Made by a program: the position numbers and the translations under genes
Notes under the pieces: generated by a model
Seen by the model: only the letters and a program-made list of their open reading frames with translations
Told to the model about the DNA's origin: nothing
Database searches by the model: none
Origin: Endozoicomonas sp. 8E
GTDB lineage: Bacteria > Pseudomonadota > Gammaproteobacteria > Pseudomonadales > Endozoicomonadaceae
Direction of reading: 5' to 3'
DNA: 64,000 nt
Assembly (NCBI RefSeq): GCF_032883915.1
Contig: NZ_CP120717.1
Location: 1,791,001-1,855,000 of the forward strand
Shown: positions 38,187 to 46,237 of the stretch, piece after piece
How positions within the stretch are numbered: position 1 is the first letter of the stretch
Layout: the number at the start of each line of letters is the position of its first letter

Positions 38187-38244
38187 TCCAGGGCGTTCCT
38201 GCACGCTTCACATTTGTGCCATATCCCTGTTATGAACCACCTGT

Positions 38245-38332
38245 ATATTCGTATTTATTCGAATTTGTAAACATGTTGGTTTATTTTGTACTATAAAGTT
38301 CGATATAGTTTATATGATTTCGTAAATATTCG
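38245..38332. promoter_or_regulatory. Cluster of TTCG half-sites upstream of glpD
   Basis: Five TTCG cores (38248, 38258, 38299, 38319, 38329) in AT-rich DNA, including the palindrome ATTCGAAT (38257-38264). GlpR (DeoR-family) operators in E. coli are built on TTCG half-sites, so these may be GlpR-type sites. No glpR gene is in the window. Confidence 0.35.
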
Positions 38333-38350
38333 TTTTGGGGTGTTAGTGAA

Positions 38351-39907
38351 ATGAAGCAGGTGCAGACAGGGGATCTCTTTGACATCTATGTGATTGGTGG
38401 TGGTATCAATGGTGTAGGCATCGCCGTAGACGCAGCAGGCAGGGGCCTGAAAGTCGGTCTGTGCGAGAAGTCTGATCTGGCCGGGGCTACCTCATCAAGC
38501 AGCAGCAAGCTGATTCATGGTGGTCTCAGATATCTGGAACATTACGAGTTCCGACTGGTTAAGGAAGCGCTGGCAGAGAGGGAAGTTCTGCTTAAAATGG
38601 CTCCCCATATTGCTTCTCCCATGCGCTTCTGTCTGCCTCACAGACCTCATCTGCGACCCGCCTGGATGATTCGTGCCGGTCTCTTTCTCTATGACAACCT
38701 CAGTGCCCGGGTTTCTCTGAAGGGATCAAACTCCCTCAGATTTGGCAAGGATTCTGCGCTTAAGGAAGACTTCAGGAAAGGTTTCGAATATTCTGATGCC
38801 TGGGTAGATGATGCCCGTCTGGTTGTTCTGAACGCCATGGAGCTTCAGAGAAAGGGGGGAGAAGTTCGTACTCGAACTCAGGCGTTGCGTGCAGAACGAA
38901 AAGACGGTGTCTGGCATATCACTCTTCGTGACGAGATCACTGGAAAAGAGTCTATTGTTCGAAGTCGTGCCTTGCTGAATGCGGCCGGCCCCTGGGTTCA
39001 ATCTTTCTTTGATGAGGGGCTCAAGCAAAAATCCCCGCGCAAAATCCGTTTGATCAAAGGCAGTCACATCATCATTCCTCGTATTCACCAGGAGCCACGT
39101 GCCTACATTCTGCAGAACGAAGATCACCGGATTGTTTTCGTCATTCCCTACCTGAACAAATATTCATTGGTGGGTACCACCGACGTTGAGTATAAGGGTG
39201 ATCCTGCTGATGTATGCTGCTCTGAAGATGAAAAACGTTATCTTTGCGATATCGTGAACAAACACTTTAAACAACAGATCTCACTGAATGACGTTGTTTG
39301 GGATTACTCTGGAGTGCGTCCACTGTGTGAAGATGAATCAGACTCTCCCCAGGCAATTACCCGCGACTACACCATGGAGCTGGAAGATCAGGATGGCGAG
39401 GCGCCGTTGCTTTCTGTCTTTGGCGGTAAACTGACGACCTATCGCAAGCTGGGTGAAGCGGCTGTTGGCAAACTTAAGCCTTATTTCCCTGATATGGGCG
39501 AAAGCTGGACTAAAACCTGCCAGCTGCCGGGCAGTGAAGGGTTCAAGAGTGTACAGGACTTTGTCGAAGAGCTTTGCAATGCTTATCCATGGTTGCCTCG
39601 AGAGATCGCTTCTCGCTTCAGTAGAACTTATGGAAGCCTGAGTCGTCGTTTGATAGGAGAGAGTCGTTCACTGGACGATTTGGGAGAGCATTTCGGTGCC
39701 GGGCTCTATGCTGCCGAGGTTGATTATCTGATTGAGCATGAGTGGGCTTACCAGGTTGAAGATATCATCTGGCGTCGAAGCAAGCTGGGCATTGAGCTGG
39801 ATAAAACCGGTAAGAGCAAACTGGAAGCCTATCTTACAAAAAGGTTACCTGAACTGATTCCGGATCGATGTATTGATAACGGCTCATTACTGAAGAAAGT
39901 CGTGTAA
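38351..39907 (+). CDS. glpD: Aerobic glycerol-3-phosphate dehydrogenase
   Basis: 518 aa membrane-associated flavoprotein oxidising sn-glycerol-3-phosphate to DHAP, with electrons to ubiquinone. FAD motif VIGGGINGVGIAVDAAGRGL; GlpD signatures KLIHGGLRYLEHYEFRLVKE and GTTDVEYKGDPADVCCSEDE; the segment VFGGKLTTYRKLGEAAV; and a C-terminal DAO domain ending EDIIWRRSKLGIELDKT. Single gene preceded by AT-rich DNA with TTCG half-sites and followed by a hairpin. Confidence 0.98.
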   Translation: MKQVQTGDLFDIYVIGGGINGVGIAVDAAGRGLKVGLCEKSDLAGATSSSSSKLIHGGLRYLEHYEFRLVKEALAEREVLLKMAPHIASPMRFCLPHRPHLRPAWMIRAGLFLYDNLSARVSLKGSNSLRFGKDSALKEDFRKGFEYSDAWVDDARLVVLNAMELQRKGGEVRTRTQALRAERKDGVWHITLRDEITGKESIVRSRALLNAAGPWVQSFFDEGLKQKSPRKIRLIKGSHIIIPRIHQEPRAYILQNEDHRIVFVIPYLNKYSLVGTTDVEYKGDPADVCCSEDEKRYLCDIVNKHFKQQISLNDVVWDYSGVRPLCEDESDSPQAITRDYTMELEDQDGEAPLLSVFGGKLTTYRKLGEAAVGKLKPYFPDMGESWTKTCQLPGSEGFKSVQDFVEELCNAYPWLPREIASRFSRTYGSLSRRLIGESRSLDDLGEHFGAGLYAAEVDYLIEHEWAYQVEDIIWRRSKLGIELDKTGKSKLEAYLTKRLPELIPDRCIDNGSLLKKVV

Positions 39908-39937
39908 AGGTGGAGACATCAGCCACCTTTCTTACAC
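39902..39937 (+). terminator. Hairpin after glpD
   Basis: GTGTAAAGGTGG (39902-39913) pairs with CCACCTTTcTTACAC (39923-39937) across a 9-base loop, with one bulged base. The stem begins inside the glpD stop codon region. Likely terminator or 3'-end stabiliser; no long T-run follows. Confidence 0.55.
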
Positions 39938-40111
39938 AAAGGGGTTTATCCCGACTTTCTCTTGTGGCCTGAGGAGCGTGAAGCACCGGAAGGGATAGGG
40001 TGTTCACTGCTTCAGAGGCCCATGGCCTGGGGTTCATAGCCGGGAAGGAATGCGCAGAGCTTTGGACGTAGCGAACCATCTCAATTATTGAGGTCATTAA
40101 TTTGATGGTTG

Positions 40112-40750
40112 TTACCGCTTGCCCGTTGCCATAACCCAAAAAGTCTTGAACAGGATGCTAACGTCCATTTTTAGCCAGTCAGCAGGGTTGCTCAAAGACA
40201 GCGCATAGGCATGGTCATAAGCGACTCTGTTTCTCAGATCATAGAGGGTTTCGTCGCAACTCAGGTTTATCTGAGCCAGTCCGGTCATTCCGGGGATAAC
40301 ATCATAGGTTCTTTCAGTATAAAAGGGGATGTTGTCTTCCAGCTTATGGCAGATTCCAAGGGGCTCAGGTCTGGGACCGACGATGGACATATCGCCCATG
40401 AGAACATTCCAGAGTTGAGGTAATTTATCCAGACGGGTCCTGCGAAGAAAAAGACCTGCTTTGGTGACTCGGAGTTCATTCTTCGTCGCCCGGACAGGAT
40501 CACTTTGGGCTTCTTTATCGACGCTCATGGTTCTGAACCGGTTCATTAGAAAGAGGCGGACATAGTTTTTGCTCTGATAGCCAATGCGCATCTGACGATA
40601 AAAAACCGGACCAGGACTGTCCAGTTTGATCATTAAAGCAATGAAGGGGTAAAGAGGCAGTGTAAAAATAATGCCGATCACTGCTAAGGCCAAATCCATT
40701 GCTCTTTTACCGAGAGTGGTAAGCGGGTGCACATAGGTGACTCCTCTCAT
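40112..40750 (-). CDS. Bacterial sugar transferase, polyprenyl-phosphate type
   Basis: 212 aa. Initiating glycosyl-1-phosphate transferase of the WcaJ/PglC family, transferring a sugar-phosphate to undecaprenyl phosphate for exopolysaccharide or glycan assembly. Features: the membrane entry KRAMDLALAVIGIIFTLPLY, a DSPGPVFYRQMRIG block, the catalytic LRRTRLDKLPQLWNVLMGDM region followed by SIVGPRPEP, and PGMTGLAQI. Short (C-terminal catalytic half only), so PglC-like rather than full WbaP. It is last in a minus-strand unit after a GGDEF/EAL gene and an unknown gene; polysaccharide control by c-di-GMP is plausible. Confidence 0.92.
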   Translation of the reverse strand: MRGVTYVHPLTTLGKRAMDLALAVIGIIFTLPLYPFIALMIKLDSPGPVFYRQMRIGYQSKNYVRLFLMNRFRTMSVDKEAQSDPVRATKNELRVTKAGLFLRRTRLDKLPQLWNVLMGDMSIVGPRPEPLGICHKLEDNIPFYTERTYDVIPGMTGLAQINLSCDETLYDLRNRVAYDHAYALSLSNPADWLKMDVSILFKTFWVMATGKR

Positions 40751-40782
40751 GGTTCTACTTCCTTTTATCTTCGGCTTTCATT

Positions 40783-41682
40783 TCATACATCGTAAAACGA
40801 GGAGTCCGGATGAACGTGCACAATCACAGAAAAGGTCCTTTCTCTTCGGGCATTAAGTAGTTCATCGATATTGACTGCTTTGACGGGGTTGCCACAGTAA
40901 GTCACGGTCAGGCCAGCAATTTTAAGTCCCAGGTCCTGCGCGACTCTTACAGTGCTCTTGCCATTATCGGTGGTTTCCAGAAAGTCTTTGCGAAAGCTTT
41001 CGGTACTGTAATCCTGATGATGATCGCGCAAAACATCGAGAGTCCTATTATTGGTAATTTTGCAGCGTTCAATGGCTGTTGGCAGTTCCAGAAGCCAGCG
41101 TTTGTCTAGAAAAGTCCATTCAAGCTGGTACGTAATCACGTTACTCATGAAAAAATCTCTGTCGACATTAAGTCCACGTTTGAAATTGCTCATGAATTTC
41201 CAATGCGTCCGGGTAAACTCATTACTGAAGTGATATTCCCAATGGGCTTTAAAAGCGATTGTTCCGCAACCTTCGGTTTGGGTCTCTCCCTTTCGGCCCA
41301 CTTTCGTTCTGGTCCGTTCGTGCATGATGGCAAATTCAGCGGCATAATCAGCCTTCAAAGTCTCTAACCTATTTCGGATTTGCCGGTCCCGATGAATCTT
41401 TTTCCTATATTCACCCAGGGTTTGAACGTCAGTTTTTAGCGCGTTCTCAATCATCCGCTCCCTTATTGACTGATCTAACTCCGGGGGCATTAGTGTTCCG
41501 AGCCGTTGTTCAAGCATCTGATGCAGTTCCAGCCGATGGCATTCATCATGCTCGGCCAACCGGACAATCCGCCCATCTGCCGTCATGCCAAGTGCACCCA
41601 GTGACTCATCGCCGGGGTTGTCGGTCAGGTAGCGCTCAATGGCACGAGTGGTGTCTTCAGTGGTTGTCGACGTCGGGCTCAT
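40783..41682 (-). CDS. Unknown protein between GGDEF/EAL and sugar transferase genes
   Basis: 299 aa, not recognised. Soluble, no signal peptide. The N-terminal 130 residues are helical and charged (HRLELHQMLEQRLGTLMPPE; RDRQIRNRLETLKADYAAEF). A mixed aromatic-rich part follows (HWEYHFSNEFTRTHWKFMSN; VITYQLEWTFLDKRWLLELP). The C-terminus has predicted strands (DLGLKIAGLTVTYCGNPVKA; RTFSVIVHVHPDSSFYDV). Its start overlaps the end of the GGDEF/EAL gene by 26 bases and its end is 32 bases from the sugar transferase, so translational coupling with both is likely. No function can be given. Confidence 0.7.
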   Translation of the reverse strand: MSPTSTTTEDTTRAIERYLTDNPGDESLGALGMTADGRIVRLAEHDECHRLELHQMLEQRLGTLMPPELDQSIRERMIENALKTDVQTLGEYRKKIHRDRQIRNRLETLKADYAAEFAIMHERTRTKVGRKGETQTEGCGTIAFKAHWEYHFSNEFTRTHWKFMSNFKRGLNVDRDFFMSNVITYQLEWTFLDKRWLLELPTAIERCKITNNRTLDVLRDHHQDYSTESFRKDFLETTDNGKSTVRVAQDLGLKIAGLTVTYCGNPVKAVNIDELLNARRERTFSVIVHVHPDSSFYDV

Positions 41683-43783
41683 TAGGGAATGTCCTTTTCC
41701 TGGAACTTGTAGATTTGTTTTTCCAGTTTCTCAAAAATTCAGCAAATTCCTGATCCGCAAGGGGCTTGCTGTAAAAGTACCCCTGGCCTTCTGTGCATCC
41801 TGATTTGATAAGGTGTGTTTCCTGCTCTCTGTTTTCAATACCTTCGGCGATGACTTTAATGCCAAAGCTGCGACCCAGTTGAATAATGGCTTCAACGATA
41901 ACGGTGTTTTCCTTATTTCCTGGTAGCCCTTCGACAAAGGATTTATCTATTTTCAATTTATCGAATGGAAACTGTTTCAGGTAACTTAATGAGGAGTAGC
42001 CTGTGCCGAAATCATCCATCGCAAGGGTGATGCCCGTTGCCTTGATGTTATTGAGCTGTTCAGAGGAAAGTTCAATGTCTTCCATTATGGAGGTCTCAGT
42101 CACTTCAATTTCCAGCAACCGGGGAGGAATCTGGTATTTTTCTAACAGGTATTTGATGCGATCAACGATATTTTTATCTCTTAGCTGAATGGCAGAAAGG
42201 TTCACGGCAATTCTCAAATCATGGAACTCTGTTTTATGCCATTCATGAAGCTGTTGGCATGCCGATTCAAGCACCCAGTCACCTATAGGAATAATTTCCA
42301 GATTGTCTTCTGCCATAGGGATAAACATTTCCGGTGAAATAAGTCCCTTCTCAGGATGTTTCCAACGAAGTAAAGCCTCTGCACCCACCATCCGGGAAGT
42401 TTTGAAATCAATCTGTGGTTGATACACCAGACTTAGTTCATGATGCTTCAGAGCTTCATGAAGGTCCCTTTCAAGTTTCTTGCGCTGCCGGATCTCGGTA
42501 TCGACGGAGGCAATATAAAATTGGTAGCGGTTCTGGCTTCTGGACTTGGCCATAATCATGGCGAATTCAGCCTGTTGCAAGAGATTATCCACTTGCTGAC
42601 CATCATCAGGAAATAACGTGATACCGACGGTTCCGTTGATGGTTATCTTCTCATCGTTCACTGTAATGGGGGTTGCCAGCTGTTTCAGAAGTGCCTGAGC
42701 CATTTCAGCCGCTGCATAAGGTTGGGTGATTTTAGAAAGGATGATTGCAAACTGATCCTCTCCAAGCTTGCCGATGAAGCCTCTATTACCAATATGGTTT
42801 CTCAGGCGGTCTGCAATTTTGATCAGTTCATGTTCTGCCGCATTGAAATTGAAATGGGCATTGAGTGATTTGAAATCATCAAGGCCGAGACAGAGAATGG
42901 CAATATTGCCATCAGAGCTCCCGGGTTTATTGATCAGGTTCTGCAAGTGCTTCTGCAAGGTTCTTCTGTTTGGCAGGCGGGTTAAATAGTCATACTGAGA
43001 CAGTCTCATGATCTGAGCCTCAGCTTTCTGTCTCAGATTCAGGTTTCGTTCTATTGATTCGAGTAGTTGATTCGCCGTTCTAACCCAGATACTCAGCTCA
43101 TTGTTCTGACGGCTATTAGGCATTGAAAGTTTATGAGGGCCGGGAGCGTCCGGGTTAATCTGATACAGGTTTCTAATCAAACGGTTCAGAGGTTTAGTAA
43201 GAATCAATGAATAGATCAGGTAGAGCAGGAATGCCATTGCAATAGCTCTGAAAATACCGCTGACCATTACAATCAGTGAGCGCTGGATGAACTCCTGGCC
43301 ATGGTGAGCCGTATCAATGGCCAGAAAGAGCTCGCCGTAATGTTCAAGAACGGGTTCTTTTTTGTACAGAGGAATACGATAAATTCGGACAGGTTCAAAC
43401 AGGTAGTCTGAGAAATAGCGATACCCTGATTTGGAAAGGTCACGCTTTATAACAGCAAGCTCAGGTTCATTGGGTATTTTGATAGCCGCGATGTGAACTG
43501 ACTGATGCTCCATTAACCCGAAAAGAATCTCTTCGCCCGTTGTGGGTTCCATTTTATAGGCGGCCTGAGTGGAAGGTTCCCTGATCATGGCCAGCATTTG
43601 CCAGGCTTCCGAGTCAATGCCTTTGCTGAATTGGCGAGCATCAAAGAAAATCTGAACACAGCTGACCGAAATGCCCAGCACACAGGCTGCCATCAGAACA
43701 GCTTTTAGCAATTTGGCAGATAAGCGTTGCTTAGCATCAATGCCTGTGCTGGTTTCCATATTCTTTGACTTTTTTGACGCCAT
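41657..43783 (-). CDS. Membrane GGDEF/EAL protein, probable c-di-GMP phosphodiesterase
   Basis: 708 aa. TM helix at about 24-46, a periplasmic sensor region (50-165), a second TM (170-195), a HAMP-like linker, a GGDEF domain (260-425) and an EAL domain (435-690). The GGDEF site reads GEDQF (341-345), so cyclase activity is unlikely. The EAL domain keeps its key residues: EALLRW (Glu469), NLSAIQLRD, LEIEVTETSIMED, the metal-binding MDDFGTGYSSLSYL, KIDKSFV, and VIAEGIENREQ. Predicted active c-di-GMP hydrolase whose GGDEF domain may bind GTP as a regulator. First gene of the unit with the unknown 299-residue protein and the sugar transferase. Confidence 0.93.
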   Translation of the reverse strand: MASKKSKNMETSTGIDAKQRLSAKLLKAVLMAACVLGISVSCVQIFFDARQFSKGIDSEAWQMLAMIREPSTQAAYKMEPTTGEEILFGLMEHQSVHIAAIKIPNEPELAVIKRDLSKSGYRYFSDYLFEPVRIYRIPLYKKEPVLEHYGELFLAIDTAHHGQEFIQRSLIVMVSGIFRAIAMAFLLYLIYSLILTKPLNRLIRNLYQINPDAPGPHKLSMPNSRQNNELSIWVRTANQLLESIERNLNLRQKAEAQIMRLSQYDYLTRLPNRRTLQKHLQNLINKPGSSDGNIAILCLGLDDFKSLNAHFNFNAAEHELIKIADRLRNHIGNRGFIGKLGEDQFAIILSKITQPYAAAEMAQALLKQLATPITVNDEKITINGTVGITLFPDDGQQVDNLLQQAEFAMIMAKSRSQNRYQFYIASVDTEIRQRKKLERDLHEALKHHELSLVYQPQIDFKTSRMVGAEALLRWKHPEKGLISPEMFIPMAEDNLEIIPIGDWVLESACQQLHEWHKTEFHDLRIAVNLSAIQLRDKNIVDRIKYLLEKYQIPPRLLEIEVTETSIMEDIELSSEQLNNIKATGITLAMDDFGTGYSSLSYLKQFPFDKLKIDKSFVEGLPGNKENTVIVEAIIQLGRSFGIKVIAEGIENREQETHLIKSGCTEGQGYFYSKPLADQEFAEFLRNWKNKSTSSRKRTFPNEPDVDNH

Positions 43784-44381
43784 CCATAGAACGTTTCAAC
43801 AACAGACTTCAACGAGGTTGGCTATTGATTAAAAAAGGTGGAAAACAACTAGTAAGCAAACGAGTGTTGGCTTAAGAGTTTTTTATTTCCTTGTGAAATT
43901 AACTATAGGAAGTTGAGAGCAGTTTACTAATACAAAATTGTAATCTTTAAACACAATTTTAATTAGGTTTTTATCAGGTGAAATAATTGTCGTAAGGTTT
44001 TTTATTTGTTTTTTATTTAAAAAAACGATGGTAAGTTGGCAAAAGAGTATTTTGATTAGGAAGTGTTATCTTGAGCTGATTTTTTTATTGCCAAAGGGTA
44101 TAGATGTGCTCATCTTTTAAGCTACGGCTTGTCTAGCAGCCTGTCGGACTTAAGTCTGCCCTACTGCGGTTGCGATAAATTGGTCTAAAAATTCCTGCCT
44201 CTTCGTCAAATAGCCCCGCTATTCTCCTCAGAAGCAGAAATTTTTATCCTCAATTTCTCGCAATCCTCGCTACGGGCGCTTAAGTCCGACAGGCTGCTAG
44301 TCTGATAATGAGGCTTGTAAAAAAAAGATGTCTGGTTTTTCGCTTTGGAAAGTCAGGAGTAAAGTTAAGGAGTAGGAAGTA
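43784..44381. other. Gene-free AT-rich region with a palindromic element
   Basis: 598 bases without a supported gene. 43800-44100 is clearly AT-richer than the surroundings (runs such as ttttttatttaaaaaaacg) and probably contains promoters for the flanking divergent genes. The 168-bp palindromic element (separate entry) occupies 44133-44300. Confidence 0.5.
44133..44300. repeat. 168-bp palindromic MITE-like element
   Basis: Terminal inverted repeats of 22 bp are perfect (44133-44154 and 44279-44300; ends CTAGCAGCCTGTCGG). Inner sequences also pair: the gcggttgcga/tcgcaatcctcgc regions, the aaaaattcctgc/gcagaaattttt regions, and a central 6-bp hairpin AATAGC-CCC-GCTATT (44209-44223). No coding capacity. 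Different in sequence from the element at 3456-3620 but alike in size and design. A flanking target-site duplication is not obvious. Confidence 0.82.
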
Positions 44382-44714
44382 ATGGATTACGCAATCTCAC
44401 ACGCTCAGTCATATGATGTCATCTCATTGAAAGGTCAATTTAATGCTGAAACCGTTAACGGTTTAAGATCCCATCTCGATCATCTTCTCAAAGATTGTTC
44501 AGGTGATGTGGTTATAGACATGAGTTCTGTTGAAAAGCTTGATTCTTCTGGCATAGGTGTACTGGTCTTTCTTTATAAGCGTTTAAAAATTGAAAAAAGA
44601 AAGCTTACCTTAGTAGGTGTAAATGCTAAGACGGATGAGCTTCTGAGCATGTTGCAAATTAATAAAACGATCAGGCAATTTAGTGATTTAGACGATTACT
44701 TGTCCAATCTCTAA
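44382..44714 (+). CDS. STAS domain protein, anti-sigma factor antagonist-like
   Basis: 110 aa, a single STAS domain. The phosphorylatable Ser lies in VEKLDSSGIGVLVFLYKRL, the SpoIIAA/RsbV-type pattern. AAGGAG occurs upstream of ATG 44382. In proteobacteria such proteins act in partner-switching with HATPase kinases and PP2C phosphatases, often controlling surface or biofilm traits; none of these partners is adjacent. Preceded by the palindromic element and followed by a short hairpin with a T-run. Confidence 0.9.
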   Translation: MDYAISHAQSYDVISLKGQFNAETVNGLRSHLDHLLKDCSGDVVIDMSSVEKLDSSGIGVLVFLYKRLKIEKRKLTLVGVNAKTDELLSMLQINKTIRQFSDLDDYLSNL

Positions 44715-44732
44715 GGAATTTTAGAAAGTCAT

Positions 44733-44754
44733 TATCGATCATCGATAGTTTTTT
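44733..44754 (+). terminator. Hairpin with T-run after the STAS gene
   Basis: TATCG-ATCAT-CGATA, 5-bp stem (44733-44747), followed by GTTTTTT (44748-44754). Weak but correctly placed intrinsic terminator. It overlaps the end of the convergent gene. Confidence 0.5.
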
Positions 44755-45497
44755 ATTATCTGATCTATGACACCTTCTGACTTTAACTTTTGAAGAACCG
44801 TGTTGATTTTTCTTCCGTGCTTTTCAGCAGACTTACTGAACATGAATGTCACAGGAACACAGTCGAATGTTTTTCCTGTCACAAACAATCCCGCGAACCG
44901 GGTTTTAATGAGGTGGCGTGCTACCATTTCGTCCATCAGTACTGCATCATTTCGGCCTTTCTCCAGAAGCTTCAAAGCGTGCACTTCATCCCTGGAGTTG
45001 TTGCGAATCACTTCTCCGGATTGAAAGTAAGGTTCAAAAGTCTTAAAGGTATAGTTCTGCACTACCCCAAGTCGCTTTCCCTGAAGGTCGCCGGGCCGAT
45101 TCACTGCCAGTTTACTGTCTTGTAACTGCACAATGACTTCACAGTGCTCTGCAAAAGGTTCGGTAAAGTAAACTTTCCCGGAAACTCTTTCTCGCCACTG
45201 GGGGGAGCTCCAGGCCTGCAGATCCAGGCTGCCATTTCCTACCTTGTAAATGATACGGTTGAAAGGGTAGTACTCTTCCGTGAAGTCAAAGGCGCTCCGT
45301 GCGCTGATAGCTTCAAGGGTTTTCTGCACAATGCCTTTTCTACCATCCTTCCAGGAAAGAGGCGGGTAATCTGTCGGGTACATCCCTGTCGAGATGGAGA
45401 TCCTGTTTTGATCCGCCAGAGCAAGAGTGCCGGGTAGAAACAGGCAGAAAGCCAGAAAAGGCAAGCCTGTCTTTTTTTTGTTGGTAATCAGTCGCAT
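44739..45497 (-). CDS. Periplasmic solute-binding-like protein (SBP type 3 fold)
   Basis: About 252 aa from ATG 45497 (the frame opens at 45533). Signal peptide (KTGLPFLAFCLFLPGTLALA). The rest resembles family 3 amino-acid-binding proteins: SISTGMYPTDYPPLSWKDGR, the segment QGKRLGVVQNYTFKTFEPYF, LLEKGRNDAVLMDEMVARHL, and a closing LQKLKSEGVIDQIIKNY. No ABC permease is nearby, and many gammaproteobacterial members of this type are orphan sensors or binding proteins. Ligand unknown. It follows sanA. Confidence 0.82.
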   Translation of the reverse strand: MRLITNKKKTGLPFLAFCLFLPGTLALADQNRISISTGMYPTDYPPLSWKDGRKGIVQKTLEAISARSAFDFTEEYYPFNRIIYKVGNGSLDLQAWSSPQWRERVSGKVYFTEPFAEHCEVIVQLQDSKLAVNRPGDLQGKRLGVVQNYTFKTFEPYFQSGEVIRNNSRDEVHALKLLEKGRNDAVLMDEMVARHLIKTRFAGLFVTGKTFDCVPVTFMFSKSAEKHGRKINTVLQKLKSEGVIDQIIKNYR

Positions 45498-45510
45498 TTC
45501 AGGTCTGGTT

Positions 45511-46179
45511 CTATGTCGGAGGTGTATTACCAATATCGATCGTTGGGCCCAGGTACTTGGGGCCGGTGTTTAACCAGTGAACTTCCAGGACGGCCAGAAC
45601 TCTTGCAAGGATCTCTCTGGCCTTATTGCTCAGGTCAATATCGACCCCGTCACCAGCGTTAAAAGCAATAGCATTAATTTCTTTATTCTGGGCGATATAG
45701 AGTGCCCGTTTGTTGTGATAGGTCTGGGAAATAATGGTGAATCTATCAAGCCCGAAGACAAACTTTGCCCTGATAATGGAGTCCAGGGTTCGAAAACCGG
45801 CATAATCCCTATAGATCCTTTCAGCAGGAATGCCCATTTTCAAAAGATCCTTTCGGATGGTACTCGGCTCATCATAATAGGGTGTTCCATTGTCGCCGCT
45901 GATCAAAATATAATCGATCTTGTCTCGGGTGTAGAGAAGATAGGCGGTCTTGAGCCTGAGAGCATAATGGTTGTTATAGCCGCCTTCACGAGAGTACTTA
46001 CTGGTGCCGAGCAGAACACCGACTTTATTGTATGGAATGCTTTCTACATTGTTATAAAGCCGCGAGCTGGTTTTGGTATTCACCAGCCAGTTGGCGATAG
46101 CGATCAGGCAAATGAGTCCTATCACAGCTCCAGCAAACAACCCAGTAACAACCTTTTGGCGGGTCGGCCTGCCTTGCAT
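45511..46179 (-). CDS. sanA: SanA/YdcF-like DUF218 membrane protein
   Basis: 222 aa. N-terminal TM (about 10-31, VVTGLFAGAVIGLICLIAIA), then a DUF218 domain exposed to the periplasm: VGVLLGTSKYSREGGYNNHY, the segment KIDYILISGDNGTPYYDEPS, DYAGFRTLDSIIRAKFVFGL and TIISQTYHNKRALYIAQNKE. E. coli SanA affects envelope barrier function (vancomycin sensitivity at high temperature); exact chemistry is unknown. It lies between a GT-B-like secreted protein and a solute-binding-like protein on the same strand. Confidence 0.9.
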   Translation of the reverse strand: MQGRPTRQKVVTGLFAGAVIGLICLIAIANWLVNTKTSSRLYNNVESIPYNKVGVLLGTSKYSREGGYNNHYALRLKTAYLLYTRDKIDYILISGDNGTPYYDEPSTIRKDLLKMGIPAERIYRDYAGFRTLDSIIRAKFVFGLDRFTIISQTYHNKRALYIAQNKEINAIAFNAGDGVDIDLSNKAREILARVLAVLEVHWLNTGPKYLGPTIDIGNTPPT

Positions 46180-46237
46180 TCGGAAGTCTCCGCAAAATAA
46201 GGAATTTAGAGACAGTTAACCATAATCATCCTGCTGG

